From NCBI GenBank assembly GCA_002416505.1, contig DIAM01000021.1, positions 103,534 to 137,369 on the forward strand: DNA of 33,836 bases. Direction: 5' to 3'. A program made the translations under genes and the position numbers. The notes beneath the pieces were generated by a model. That model saw only the letters and a list, made by a program, of their open reading frames with translations, was not told where the DNA came from and searched no databases. The stretch's first letter is position 1, and each line of letters starts with the position of its first letter. This DNA comes from Gammaproteobacteria bacterium UBA5078. GTDB taxonomy: Bacteria > Pseudomonadota > Gammaproteobacteria > Pseudomonadales > Pseudohongiellaceae. Positions 17,080 to 25,270 of the stretch are shown piece after piece.

Positions 17080-18165
17080 TTAGGAGTCCGCCAGTTCCGC
17101 CAACAGGTCTGCCTGGTGCTCGTTAATCAGCGGTTGTATTACCGAATCCAAGGCGCCCTCCATCACTTCCCCGAGCTTATAGAGCGTGAGGTTAATGCGA
17201 TGGTCCGTCACGCGGCCCTGCGGGAAATTATAGGTGCGAATGCGCTCGGAACGATCGCCGCTACCCACTAGCTTACGGCGCGTGTCGGAGACCTCCTGCG
17301 CGGCGGCCTGCTGCGCCTGATCGTTGAGCTTGGCGTGGAGCAGTGACATCGCGCGGGCACGGTTTTTGTGCTGCGAGCGCTCGTCCTGACACTCCACTAC
17401 CAGCCCGGTCGGGATGTGCGTGAGGCGAATCGCCGAGTCGGTCTTGTTAACGTGCTGTCCGCCCGCGCCACTGGAACGATAGGTATCGATACGCAGGTCG
17501 GCCTTATTGATCTCGATCTCTGCCAGATCATCCATCGCTGGCATGACGGCGACGGTACAGGCCGAGGTGTGAATACGCCCCTGCGTCTCCGTGTCGGGCA
17601 CGCGCTGAACGCGGTGTGCGCCCGACTCGAACTTCAACTGCCCAAACACATTGCGCCCCTCGATTCGCGTGATGATCTCCTTGTAACCGCCGTGCTCGCC
17701 CGGCCGCTCACTGAGAATCTCGACGCGCCAGCCCTGCACCTCGGCATAGCGGGAATACATGCGAAATAGATCGCCCGAGAAGATCGCCGCCTCATCGCCA
17801 CCGGTACCGGCACGAATCTCTAGGAAGATATCGCAACTATCTTTCTCGTCCTTGGGCAGCAGCAGCTTCTGCAGCGCGAGTTCCTGCTCTTCTAGGCCCG
17901 CCTCGATGCTCTTGACCTCTTCATCGGCCATATCGCGAATATCGCTGTCGGCATCCTTTTGCATCTCGCGCGCCTGCTTGAGCTGCTCCTGCACCTGCTC
18001 GAACTGGTCGAACGCCTTGACCACGGGCTCGATCTCCGCAAACTCCTTAGACAGGGTGCGGAAGCGATCCTGATTCGAAATGACCTCGCCATCGCTGAGC
18101 AACGCAGCGATTTCCTCGTAACGATCTTGCAGGTTCGCAAGCTTATTCTTTATCGATTCTTTCAT
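17080..18165 (-). CDS. prfA: Peptide chain release factor 1
   Basis: Translation termination factor reading UAA and UAG. 361 residues, the usual length. The stop-codon-recognition tripeptide of RF1 (PxT) is PDT at 190-192 within HRVQRVPDTETQGRIHTS; the peptidyl-tRNA-hydrolysing GGQ is at 235-237 in SSGAGGQHVNKTDSAIR. An N-terminal coiled-coil domain covers about residues 1-100. The PxT form separates it from RF2, which has SPF and a programmed frameshift. Lies between hemA (24 nt upstream) and prmC. Confidence 0.97.
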   Translation of the reverse strand: MKESIKNKLANLQDRYEEIAALLSDGEVISNQDRFRTLSKEFAEIEPVVKAFDQFEQVQEQLKQAREMQKDADSDIRDMADEEVKSIEAGLEEQELALQKLLLPKDEKDSCDIFLEIRAGTGGDEAAIFSGDLFRMYSRYAEVQGWRVEILSERPGEHGGYKEIITRIEGRNVFGQLKFESGAHRVQRVPDTETQGRIHTSACTVAVMPAMDDLAEIEINKADLRIDTYRSSGAGGQHVNKTDSAIRLTHIPTGLVVECQDERSQHKNRARAMSLLHAKLNDQAQQAAAQEVSDTRRKLVGSGDRSERIRTYNFPQGRVTDHRINLTLYKLGEVMEGALDSVIQPLINEHQADLLAELADS

Positions 18166-18189
18166 AAGAGTTTAGAGCCACACAGGCGT

Positions 18190-19554
18190 TCAGGAGTCAT
18201 CAGACAAATCATTATCGTCTTCTGGGGGCAGCAAGGGCACTACTAGCCCTTGCTGATCGAGTTCGTACAATTCTCGGGTGAGGATGAGCAGATCGTCGCG
18301 GCCATCCGCGCTCGCCTTCTTCATCTGCACACTCGGAGAATGAATCAATTTATTGGTCAGCCCTCTGGCCAGAGACTCCAACACGGCCTGTGCGTCGCCG
18401 CCCTTCTCTAAGGCGCGCAGAGCCTTCTCTACTTCGCCGTCGCGAATGGCCTCGGCTTTTTCGCGGAAGGAGCGCAGGGTGTGCACCGCATTGAGCGAGC
18501 GCATCTGCCGAATGAACTCCGCAACGCCGCGCTCGATGATGGAGCTGGCCTGCTCCGCCGCCACGGCGCGGCTCTTCACATTGTCTTCGATCACGTCCCG
18601 TATATCGTCCACGCTATAGAGGTAGGCGTCGGCAATATCGCCGACTTGCGGCTCGATATCTCTGGGCACCGCTAGGTCTACGAGCAGCATCGGTTTGTGG
18701 CGGCGCTTCTTGATCGCGCTCTCGACAGCGCCTTTGCCAAGCAGTGGCAGCTGACTATTAGTGGACGACACCACGATGTCGGCCTTGATCAACTGCTCGG
18801 GAATGTCGGAGAGCAGGACGCCCTCGGCCCCGAACTTCTCACCCAATTCAACGGCGTTCTGCAGCGTGCGATTCGCCACTACTATATTGCGCACCCCCTT
18901 CTCGGTAAGGTGACGCGCGACCAGCTCGATGGTGCGTCCTGCGCCGATCAGCAGCGCGTTCAGGCTGCCCAGATCGGAGAAAATCTGTTCGGCCAGTGAC
19001 ACGGCAGCATAGGCGACCGACACAGGATTCTCGCCGATGGCAGTATCGGTGCGCACCTCCTTCGCGATCGAGAAGGCCTCTTGGAACACGCGACCTAGTG
19101 CGCCACTGACGGCGCCCAACTCGCGTGACACGGCGTAGGCGGATTTAATCTGCCCTAGAATCTGTGGCTCACCCAACACCATCGAGTCTAAGCCGCAGGC
19201 TACCCGCATGAGATGCCGAATCACATCCTCGCGCCAGTGGAAATAGCTGCAGCGCGCCAGCTCCGCCGAGTCTAGACCATGGTACTCGCTCAGCCAGTGC
19301 AGCAGCTGCTGCTGTTGATCGAGCAACAACTCTTGGGCTATGGGTGTCTCGGGGTCTGGCGAGCCTTCGCCCATATCGATGTAGGCGTAGACCTCGGTTC
19401 GATTGCAGGTAGAGACGATCACCAATTCTTGCACGCCAGGCAGCTGACCCGCGCGATGAATGGCATCTCCTACCTTTTCTGGCGGGAATGCTACGCGCTC
19501 GCGAAAGTCGACATTCGCGGTGTTGTGGTTAATTCCGAGTAAAACCAGCGCCAT
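18190..19554 (-). CDS. hemA: Glutamyl-tRNA reductase
   Basis: First enzyme of the C5 tetrapyrrole pathway: reduces Glu-tRNA(Glu) to glutamate-1-semialdehyde with NADPH. 454 residues. The catalytic thioester Cys50 sits in VSTCNRTEVYA; GEPQILGQIKSAY is the substrate loop; the NADPH-binding domain has LLIGAGRTIELVARHL and VVANRTLQNA; a C-terminal helical dimerisation domain follows. The ATG at 19554 gives MALVLLGINHNTA, the standard N-terminus, and has AGGGGA 4 nt upstream; a TTG at 19572 is rejected. Expression must begin in the region shared with the divergent TPR gene. Heme feedback through the N-terminus is known in enterics and not testable here. Confidence 0.96.
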   Translation of the reverse strand: MALVLLGINHNTANVDFRERVAFPPEKVGDAIHRAGQLPGVQELVIVSTCNRTEVYAYIDMGEGSPDPETPIAQELLLDQQQQLLHWLSEYHGLDSAELARCSYFHWREDVIRHLMRVACGLDSMVLGEPQILGQIKSAYAVSRELGAVSGALGRVFQEAFSIAKEVRTDTAIGENPVSVAYAAVSLAEQIFSDLGSLNALLIGAGRTIELVARHLTEKGVRNIVVANRTLQNAVELGEKFGAEGVLLSDIPEQLIKADIVVSSTNSQLPLLGKGAVESAIKKRRHKPMLLVDLAVPRDIEPQVGDIADAYLYSVDDIRDVIEDNVKSRAVAAEQASSIIERGVAEFIRQMRSLNAVHTLRSFREKAEAIRDGEVEKALRALEKGGDAQAVLESLARGLTNKLIHSPSVQMKKASADGRDDLLILTRELYELDQQGLVVPLLPPEDDNDLSDDS

Positions 19555-19912
19555 AGATCCCCTGCCAGACAATATTGTCAGACACTTCCAAGCAAACGTC
19601 GTCCCGCGAGCGGCGCAGGATGAGTCAAATTCAATGAGTTGAGAAAAAAGCTGGTCATCTTACTAAATAAGCGCATAAGTTCCCAATAAGATAATCGCCG
19701 CCTGGCGAAACACTTCGGGAATGGCCCCTTGGGCATCCCGGTCTTGTATTGTAGCGCCGCCTCTCACCCTGCCACTAGACAAGGGTAGTAAGTTGTTAAA
19801 TTTATCCTATTGCAGGTACACTCAGACAAGCTGCGCGGCTACAGGAAGCCCTTATGATTGCTGAGTGCGGCAACCCATTTTCTAGACGTCTTAACCTGGT
19901 GACTCTTAGCGC
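19555..19912. other. Divergent intergenic region hemA / TPR lipoprotein
   Basis: About 358 bp without a gene, expected to hold promoters for hemA and for the TPR-lolB-ispE run. I found no promoter on either strand that I would defend. One bulged hairpin, CGGGA(A)TG(G)CCC / GGGCATCCCG, lies at 19716-19740, with no T-tract. The middle of the region is AT-richer than its flanks. Confidence 0.6.
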
Positions 19913-21679
19913 ATGAACTATTCCCTTCGTTTTCTCCTGCTGTGCTCCATCGGCTTCGCCTTGGCCGCTTGCCAGACCTTGCCCGGGGCCGATGCAACCG
20001 CCACCGAAGACACCGAAGCCGACGCCATCATCGCGGAGACACCCACTGCGCCACCCGCTCCCCCAGCACCAATCGTCTACGGCACCTTCACCAAGGAACA
20101 GCTCAACCGCACCATATTGAATGAGCTGGGCGCACAGCGCGGGCAGCTGCCTAACGCAGCCGAGGACTATTACAAGCTGGCCAAAGAGACTCGGGACCTC
20201 GCGATCATCCGCCGGGCCGCACAGTTTGCCTCTGCCAACGACGACACGGAGCGCGTCATCGAGCTAGCGCGGCTGTGGATGGAGAAAGACCCCAGCGCCC
20301 AGGAACCTCATCTGTTGATCAGCTTTCAGCTCTTGGAAGAAGGCCGGCTCGAAGAGGCCATGGATCATATAGGCAGCGTTCTGGCGCTCGGTGGCAATGT
20401 CGATTTCACCTCGATTACCTCGCGCACCCAATACCTTCCGCCCGCCGCTCGTGCTCGGCTGATAGAGAGCTTTAGAGAATTACGCTCCAACTTCCCTCAG
20501 GAGCGCTCCGTGCACTACAGCTTGATTCAGCTGCTGGAGCAGAGCGATCTTGCGCAAGAGGCCATGACCGAGCTGATGATCTACCGTGAGGCGAACGGTA
20601 ATTCCTCACGCATCATGCTACTGCAGGCCCAGCTATTACTGAAGTTAGAGCGTCTAGACGATGCCGTAGCCGTCCTCGCCGCCGGCATCGATGCCTATCC
20701 CGAGAACCGCTTACTGCGCTTCAACTATGGCCGCATCTTAGTGCAGATTCGCAGGCTGGAAGAGGCGCGCGAGCAATTCGCCCTATTGGCGGTGATGGCA
20801 CCCGATGACTACGAGACCCTGTACTCCCTCGCGCTGCTCGATCTCGAATTGGATTCGCCAGATACCGCGAAACAGCTACTGCTACGTTTGCTGCAGGCCA
20901 ATTACCGCATGAATGATGCCCATTACTATTTGGGCTATATCGGCACAGACCAGGGCAATAACGCAGAGGCGATAGAACACTTCAAGCAAGTGGGCACCGA
21001 CTCGGTGAACTTCTTGAATGCACAGCGTCAGGTGATCCGACTCCTAGTTGAGCAAGGCGAATTGGGGGAGGCACACCAGTGGGTGGTAGCGATCTCCTCT
21101 GGCCGCCCCGATCTCGAGCTGATGCTCACCACCGTCGAGACCGATGCCCTGATGAACACAGGGCATTTCGACCTCGCAGAGGCCCTCTTAGACGACGCCA
21201 TCAACAAGAATCCAGACAATGTGGACTTGCTGTTCGCGCGCTCTTTCCTGAGTGATCGCATGGGCAACGCCGCTAAATCGGAACAGTCACTGCGGCGCAT
21301 CATCGAGATACAGCCGAACGACTCTAGAGCCTTCAACCAGTTAGGCTACGCACTCGCCGACGGCCCCGACCGGCACGACGAGGCGCTAGCCTTGCTAGAG
21401 CGCGCCATCGCGATCTCACCCGACGACCCCGCCATTATCGACAGCCTTGCCTGGGCACAGTACAAACTCGGTCGCTATGAGGAAGCCCTCGCTAACCTGC
21501 AGCGTGCCTATGCCGCCTTTCCAGACCCGGAGGTTGCCGCGCACTTAGGCGAAGTCCTGTGGGCAATGGGCCGCCAGCGCGACGCGAACCGCGTCTGGGA
21601 AGCCTCGCTCGCGGAAAACCCCAACGCACAGATCATTATCAACACTATAGAGCGCTTACGATCGCGCCAAGGCTCGTAA
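19913..21679 (+). CDS. TPR-repeat lipoprotein (PA4667-like)
   Basis: Predicted lipoprotein of 588 residues. The N-terminus MNYSLRFLLLCSIGFALAAC ends in a lipobox, so Cys20 would be acylated; the following residues (QT) do not carry the Asp retention signal, so outer-membrane sorting by the Lol system is likely. After an acidic, Ala/Pro-rich linker (about 25-60) the rest is a superhelix of about ten or more TPR-like helical pairs, for example ARLWMEKDPSAQEPHLLISF, EQSLRRIIEIQPNDSRAFNQLGYALAD and LERAIAISPDDPAIIDSLAWAQYKLGRYEEAL. The same gene order (hemA divergent, lolB downstream) is seen in Pseudomonas. Its partner is unknown; the TPR array suggests a protein-binding scaffold at the envelope. 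Confidence 0.88.
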   Translation: MNYSLRFLLLCSIGFALAACQTLPGADATATEDTEADAIIAETPTAPPAPPAPIVYGTFTKEQLNRTILNELGAQRGQLPNAAEDYYKLAKETRDLAIIRRAAQFASANDDTERVIELARLWMEKDPSAQEPHLLISFQLLEEGRLEEAMDHIGSVLALGGNVDFTSITSRTQYLPPAARARLIESFRELRSNFPQERSVHYSLIQLLEQSDLAQEAMTELMIYREANGNSSRIMLLQAQLLLKLERLDDAVAVLAAGIDAYPENRLLRFNYGRILVQIRRLEEAREQFALLAVMAPDDYETLYSLALLDLELDSPDTAKQLLLRLLQANYRMNDAHYYLGYIGTDQGNNAEAIEHFKQVGTDSVNFLNAQRQVIRLLVEQGELGEAHQWVVAISSGRPDLELMLTTVETDALMNTGHFDLAEALLDDAINKNPDNVDLLFARSFLSDRMGNAAKSEQSLRRIIEIQPNDSRAFNQLGYALADGPDRHDEALALLERAIAISPDDPAIIDSLAWAQYKLGRYEEALANLQRAYAAFPDPEVAAHLGEVLWAMGRQRDANRVWEASLAENPNAQIIINTIERLRSRQGS

Positions 21680-21680
21680 C

Positions 21681-22280
21681 TTGAACGCTCGCAACACCGC
21701 CCTTGCCATCCTCGTGGCGAGCACCCTGCTCAGTGCCTGCGCCGCGCCGCGCATGGATGCCCCCGTGAACGAGAACTGGCAGGCCCGCCGCAATGTGTTG
21801 GCCGCCATCACTACCTGGGAGTTTACCGGCCGCATCGGCGTGCGCGACGACCAGGAGGCCCATAGCTCGCGCATTCGCTGGCAGCAACACGACGACGAGT
21901 ATGTGATTAATTTGTGGGGCACACTCAATGCCGGCGCTACCGAAATCACCGGCAGCCCCACCCTCGTGACCCTAATACAGGAGGGTAAGGCTCCGTTGTT
22001 GGCCGCAACTCCGGAGGGCTTGGTGTATGAACAGCTGGGCTACGAGCTGCCCGTCACGCAGCTGCGCTACTGGATCAAGGGCATTCCCTCCCCTAGCAGC
22101 ACCGGCACGCCCTCCTTTAACGAAGACAATCTGCTGATTGCCTTGCAGCAGGACGGCTGGTCGGTGCAATACATGGCCTATACCAACTACGACACCGAGT
22201 CCCTGCCTACCCGCATCCGCATCGAGAAGGCGCCGCTACGCCTAGACTTCGTGCGGCTCGATTGGACCCTGCAGCCCTAA
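21681..22280 (+). CDS. lolB: Outer-membrane lipoprotein receptor LolB
   Basis: Outer-membrane-anchored receptor that takes lipoproteins from periplasmic LolA and inserts them into the outer membrane. 199 residues. Signal peptide with lipobox LLSAC, acylation at Cys20; the mature part has the LolB pattern WEFTGRIGVR, INLWGTLNAGATEITG, LLAATPEGLVYEQLGYELPVTQLRYWIKG and a C-terminal PTRIRIEKAPLRLDFVRLDWTL. The start is a TTG one base after the upstream stop, with AAGG 8 nt upstream; no ATG lies before the lipobox, so the TTG is required for the signal peptide. Coupled to the TPR lipoprotein upstream. Confidence 0.93.
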   Translation: MNARNTALAILVASTLLSACAAPRMDAPVNENWQARRNVLAAITTWEFTGRIGVRDDQEAHSSRIRWQQHDDEYVINLWGTLNAGATEITGSPTLVTLIQEGKAPLLAATPEGLVYEQLGYELPVTQLRYWIKGIPSPSSTGTPSFNEDNLLIALQQDGWSVQYMAYTNYDTESLPTRIRIEKAPLRLDFVRLDWTLQP

Positions 22281-22290
22281 AACCAGAATT

Positions 22291-23130
22291 ATGACCGCTA
22301 CCAAGACGCTACTATGCCCCGCCAAGCTCAACCTCTTCCTGCATATCACAGGGCGCAGAGCCGATGGCTACCATACCCTGCAAACGCTATTTCAGATTAT
22401 CGATCTCTGCGACACGCTGAGCCTTAGTCCTGCGGCGCACGGCACTATCACGCTAGAGTGCAGCGATGCTGCGCTGGCCGGGCCGGAAAACTTGGTGCTG
22501 CGGGCCGCCCACGCCCTGCGCGCGGCCACTGGCAGCACACAAGGCGCCTCTATGCGGCTGGACAAGCGCATACCTATGGGCGCGGGCCTCGGCGGAGGTA
22601 GCTCCGATGCTGCGGGCGCGCTGCTGGGCTTGAATCAAATGTGGGGCTGCGAGCTCGACATCGAAACACTCGCGCAGATTGGACTGGGCCTGGGCGCCGA
22701 CGTGCCCTTATTCGTGCGTGGCAACAGCGCTTGGGCCGAAGGCATAGGCGAAATTCTCACCCCGATAGATTTGCCCAGCAAAACTTACTTAGTGATTTGT
22801 CCGGATTGCCACGTTTCCACACAGGACATTTTTTCGCATCAACAATTGACACGGAACACAACTGCCATCAAAATGGCCGCCTTTCTGGCTGGGCACACCA
22901 GAAATGACTGTGAAAATGTGGTTCGAAGCCTCTATCCGCCTGTCGATGAAGCCCTTTTATGGCTGAATCAGTTTGCACAAGCGCGAATGACTGGAACCGG
23001 TGCAAGCATATTCGCCGCGTTTGATTCGGCGCAGCAGGCACAGCAGGTTCTAGAACAACTGCCTGAAAGAATGAACGGATTTGTAGCCCAGGGGCTAGCC
23101 AGTAGCAAGGCGCTTGGTTCACCTCGTTGA
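22291..23130 (+). CDS. ispE: 4-diphosphocytidyl-2-C-methyl-D-erythritol kinase
   Basis: GHMP kinase of the MEP isoprenoid pathway that phosphorylates CDP-ME at the 2-hydroxyl. 279 residues. Motif 1 PAKLNLFLHITGRRADGYHTL gives the substrate-binding Lys and the GYH; the ATP-binding glycine loop PMGAGLGGGSSDAAGALL is at about 95-112; motif 3 is MTGTGASIFAAF near the C-terminus. Starts 10 nt after lolB. A base-composition shift to lower GC begins in its last third and continues into the tRNA region. Confidence 0.95.
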   Translation: MTATKTLLCPAKLNLFLHITGRRADGYHTLQTLFQIIDLCDTLSLSPAAHGTITLECSDAALAGPENLVLRAAHALRAATGSTQGASMRLDKRIPMGAGLGGGSSDAAGALLGLNQMWGCELDIETLAQIGLGLGADVPLFVRGNSAWAEGIGEILTPIDLPSKTYLVICPDCHVSTQDIFSHQQLTRNTTAIKMAAFLAGHTRNDCENVVRSLYPPVDEALLWLNQFAQARMTGTGASIFAAFDSAQQAQQVLEQLPERMNGFVAQGLASSKALGSPR

Positions 23131-23160
23131 GTCCAGCAAGTTAAGTCCGGCATGTTGAAC

Positions 23161-23178
23161 ATGCAATCGCGATCGCAT
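23161..23178. promoter_or_regulatory. Near-perfect palindrome upstream of tRNA-Gln
   Basis: ATGCAATCGCGATCGCAT matches its own reverse complement at 16 of 18 positions. It ends 23 nt before the tRNA, just upstream of a good -10 (TAAAAT, 23184-23189), so it occupies the -35 region. It could be an operator for tRNA-Gln and possibly prs. The regulator is unknown. Confidence 0.4.
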
Positions 23179-23201
23179 TCGCTTAAAATGCACGAGTTTT
23201 T

Positions 23202-23277
23202 TGGGGTGTCGCCAAGTTGGTAAGGCACAAGGTTTTGATCCTTGCATGCGTTGGTTCGAGTCCAGCCACCCCAGCCA
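23202..23277 (+). tRNA. tRNA-Gln (anticodon UUG)
   Basis: 76 nt with the CCA encoded. The acceptor stem TGGGGTG pairs with CACCCCA; the discriminator is G. The anticodon stem CAAGG/CCTTG encloses loop TTTTGAT with anticodon TTG at 23235-23237. The T-arm has TTCGAGT. The U1-A72 pair is the identity element for glutaminyl-tRNA synthetase, so direct charging is plausible although GatCAB is also encoded in the window. A -10-like TAAAAT lies about 12 nt upstream. Confidence 0.97.
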
Positions 23278-23442
23278 TTTTCTGACCGGTCCGTTGGGAC
23301 GGGTTACGCAGTACAAGACCTAGCTAAAGACTCTTAAAACAGTCCACGCAATCCCGAACAGTTTGGCGGTAAGCATATCTTAAGCTTAAACAGCACCACC
23401 ATCAGACCCGGCATCATAAAGCCTCCCAAGGGTACGACACGC

Positions 23443-24393
23443 ATGGCAAACAATTTAATGGTATTTGCGGGCAACGCAAACCCAGAGCTCGCAGACAAGA
23501 TCGCCAAGCACATCGGCATCCCCGTGGGCGATGCTGCCGTTGGTAAATTCAGCGATGGCGAGATCAGCGTAGAGATTAAAGAGAATGTGCGCGGCAAAGA
23601 TGTCTTCATCATTCAGCCGACCTGCTCGCCGACCAATGATAGCCTGATGGAACTGCTGTTGATGGCAGATGCCATCCACCGCTCCTCCGCGAACCGCATC
23701 ACCGCCGTGATCCCCTATTTCGGCTATGCCCGCCAAGACCGCCGCGTGCGCTCCTCTCGCGTTGCCATTAGCGCCAAGGTAGTTGCCGACATGATCGTGG
23801 CCGTAGGGGTTAACCGCGTGCTGACCGTCGACCTGCACGCCGAACAGATCCAAGGCTTCTTCAGCATCCCTGTAGACAACGTCTACGGTTCGCCCTTGCT
23901 CACCGAAGATATCGAGAGACAGGAGTACCAGAACCTGACCGTGGTATCTCCCGATGTGGGCGGCGTAGTGCGCGCGCGCGCGGTAGCCAAACAATTGAAT
24001 GTAGAGCTGGCGATTATCGATAAGCGTCGCCCCGCGGCAAACGAAGCCCAGGTGATGCATATCATCGGCGAAGTCAAAGATCGTACCTGTATCATCGTCG
24101 ATGACATGGTCGACACCGCCGGCACACTGTGCAAGGCGGCGACGGCTCTGAAAGAGCACGGCGCATCGCGCGTCATTGCCTACTGTACGCACGCCGTGTT
24201 GTCGGGCAATGCCTTCACGAATATTAGCGATTCCGATCTCGACGAATTGGTGGTCACGGACACGATTCCGCTGACCAAAGAATTTGCCAAGTGCAAGCGC
24301 GTGCGTCAGCTGAGCATGGCGAAACTGTTGGCCGAGTCGATTCGACGCGTCAGCAACGAAGAATCCATCAGCGCGATGTTCGACAATACCTAA
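23443..24393 (+). CDS. prs: Ribose-phosphate pyrophosphokinase (PRPP synthetase)
   Basis: Makes PRPP from ribose-5-phosphate and ATP for nucleotide, His and Trp synthesis. 316 residues. Visible: FAGNANPELADKIAKHIG and FSDGEISVEIKENVRGKDVF at the N-terminus, the ATP-binding flexible loop region PYFGYARQDRR, DLHAEQIQGFF, and the ribose-5-phosphate/PRPP loop CIIVDDMVDTAGTL. The start ATG gives MANNLMVFAGNA, matching the family; AAGGG lies 10 nt upstream. It follows tRNA-Gln by 165 nt, as in Pseudomonas. A hairpin terminator follows. Confidence 0.97.
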   Translation: MANNLMVFAGNANPELADKIAKHIGIPVGDAAVGKFSDGEISVEIKENVRGKDVFIIQPTCSPTNDSLMELLLMADAIHRSSANRITAVIPYFGYARQDRRVRSSRVAISAKVVADMIVAVGVNRVLTVDLHAEQIQGFFSIPVDNVYGSPLLTEDIERQEYQNLTVVSPDVGGVVRARAVAKQLNVELAIIDKRRPAANEAQVMHIIGEVKDRTCIIVDDMVDTAGTLCKAATALKEHGASRVIAYCTHAVLSGNAFTNISDSDLDELVVTDTIPLTKEFAKCKRVRQLSMAKLLAESIRRVSNEESISAMFDNT

Positions 24394-24419
24394 GGGTTAG
24401 TCATCACGCTGAGGCTATT

Positions 24420-24437
24420 CCGCAGGCTTTTCTGCGG
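24420..24437. repeat. Small REP-like palindrome after prs
   Basis: CCGCAG-GCTTTT-CTGCGG hairpin within a TCATCACGCTGAGG...GTATTTCGAAAGACC context (from about 24401). That context resembles the TCATCCTGAG-type intergenic repeats I know from many proteobacteria. Only one copy is in the window, so repeat status is inference. Confidence 0.5.
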
Positions 24438-24446
24438 AGTATTTCG

Positions 24447-24514
24447 AAAGACCCGCTAGACAATTACGCCTCTGCCTTAGGGAAGTGGCGTTGTCGTCTA
24501 TAGGGTCTTTTTTT
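24447..24514 (+). terminator. Long imperfect hairpin with T-tract, terminator of prs
   Basis: Arms 24447-24470 and 24487-24510 pair at 20 of 24 positions (8-bp base AAAGACCC/GGGTCTTT, then blocks of 5, 2 and 5 pairs broken by short mismatches) around a 16-nt loop, followed by seven T (24508-24514). It should stop transcription from prs. It is much longer than a usual intrinsic terminator. Confidence 0.8.
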
Positions 24515-24589
24515 AACGCCGAACTCGGCTGGTCGCAAGCCGGGGGAAGTTTGAAGATGTTGAGAAACATCAGTTAATGGAGACACATT
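24515..24589 (+). promoter_or_regulatory. Structured leader of rplY
   Basis: Between the prs terminator and the rplY start are two stem-loops: CGGCT-GGTCGCA-AGCCG (24526-24542) and GATGTT-GAGA-AACATC (24556-24571), the latter a perfect 6-bp stem with a GNRA-type loop just before the SD GGAG (24579-24582). L25 is known to repress its own synthesis in E. coli, so this may be a translational operator; that is inference. Confidence 0.4.
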
Positions 24590-25234
24590 ATGTCTAAAGA
24601 AAATGCATTTGAGCTACATTCCGAAGTCAGAACGGATCTGGGGAAAGGTGCGAGCCGCCGCCTGCGCCGTCTTGACTCATTAGTCCCAGCCATCATCTAC
24701 GGTGAAGGTAAAGCGCCAGTGAACATCAGCATCCCCCATAAGGATCTGGCTAAGGCACTGTCCAACGAAGCGTTCTTCTCGCACATCATTACCCTGTTTG
24801 TGGGTAAGAAGTCCGAGCAAGTCGTGATCAAAGCCCTGCAGCGTCACCCTGCTAAGCCACGCCTCATGCACGCTGACTTCCAGCGCGTGAGTGCGGACCA
24901 TGCCATCACCGTTCAAGTACCATTGCACTTCATCAATGAAGAGAAGTGTATTGGCGTTAAGAATGGCGGCGGCAGCTTGATCAAGGCGATGACCGAATTG
25001 CAAGTGAGCTGCTTGCCAAAAGATCTGCCTGAGTTCATCGAAGTAGACGTCATCAAACTTGGCCTAGGCGAAGCGATGCACATCTCCGATATCACTCTGC
25101 CTAAGGGTGTGACCAGCGTTGACTTAACTCACGGCGCGGATGCTGACAACGCGATCGTAAGCGTACTGCCCCCACGTGGCGGCGCGACTGACGAAGGCGA
25201 TGCTGAATCCGATTCAGAATCTGAAGCCGAGTAA
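24590..25234 (+). CDS. rplY: Ribosomal protein bL25, long (CTC-type) form
   Basis: 5S rRNA-binding protein of the large subunit. 214 residues: an N-terminal L25 domain (about 1-95, with LRRLDSLVPAIIYGEGKAPVNISIPHKDL) and the C-terminal beta domain of the long TL5/CTC form (about 100-190), unlike the 94-residue E. coli protein. The tail is strongly acidic (DEGDAESDSESEAE). The SD GGAG sits 7 nt before the ATG. It precedes pth and ychF, the common order in Pseudomonas and relatives. Confidence 0.96.
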   Translation: MSKENAFELHSEVRTDLGKGASRRLRRLDSLVPAIIYGEGKAPVNISIPHKDLAKALSNEAFFSHIITLFVGKKSEQVVIKALQRHPAKPRLMHADFQRVSADHAITVQVPLHFINEEKCIGVKNGGGSLIKAMTELQVSCLPKDLPEFIEVDVIKLGLGEAMHISDITLPKGVTSVDLTHGADADNAIVSVLPPRGGATDEGDAESDSESEAE

Positions 25235-25270
25235 GCACTACCCCCTGCACCTGCGCTGCGAATCATTACT

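Noticed and set aside
23161..23178. PurR box upstream of prs/tRNA-Gln
   Set aside because: The dyad is 18 bp with a G/C centre and does not align with the 16-bp ACGCAAACGTTTGCGT consensus without shifting the half-sites.
23455..24192. 245-codon open frame on the minus strand inside prs
   Set aside because: Shadow of prs, whose own motifs are complete on the plus strand.
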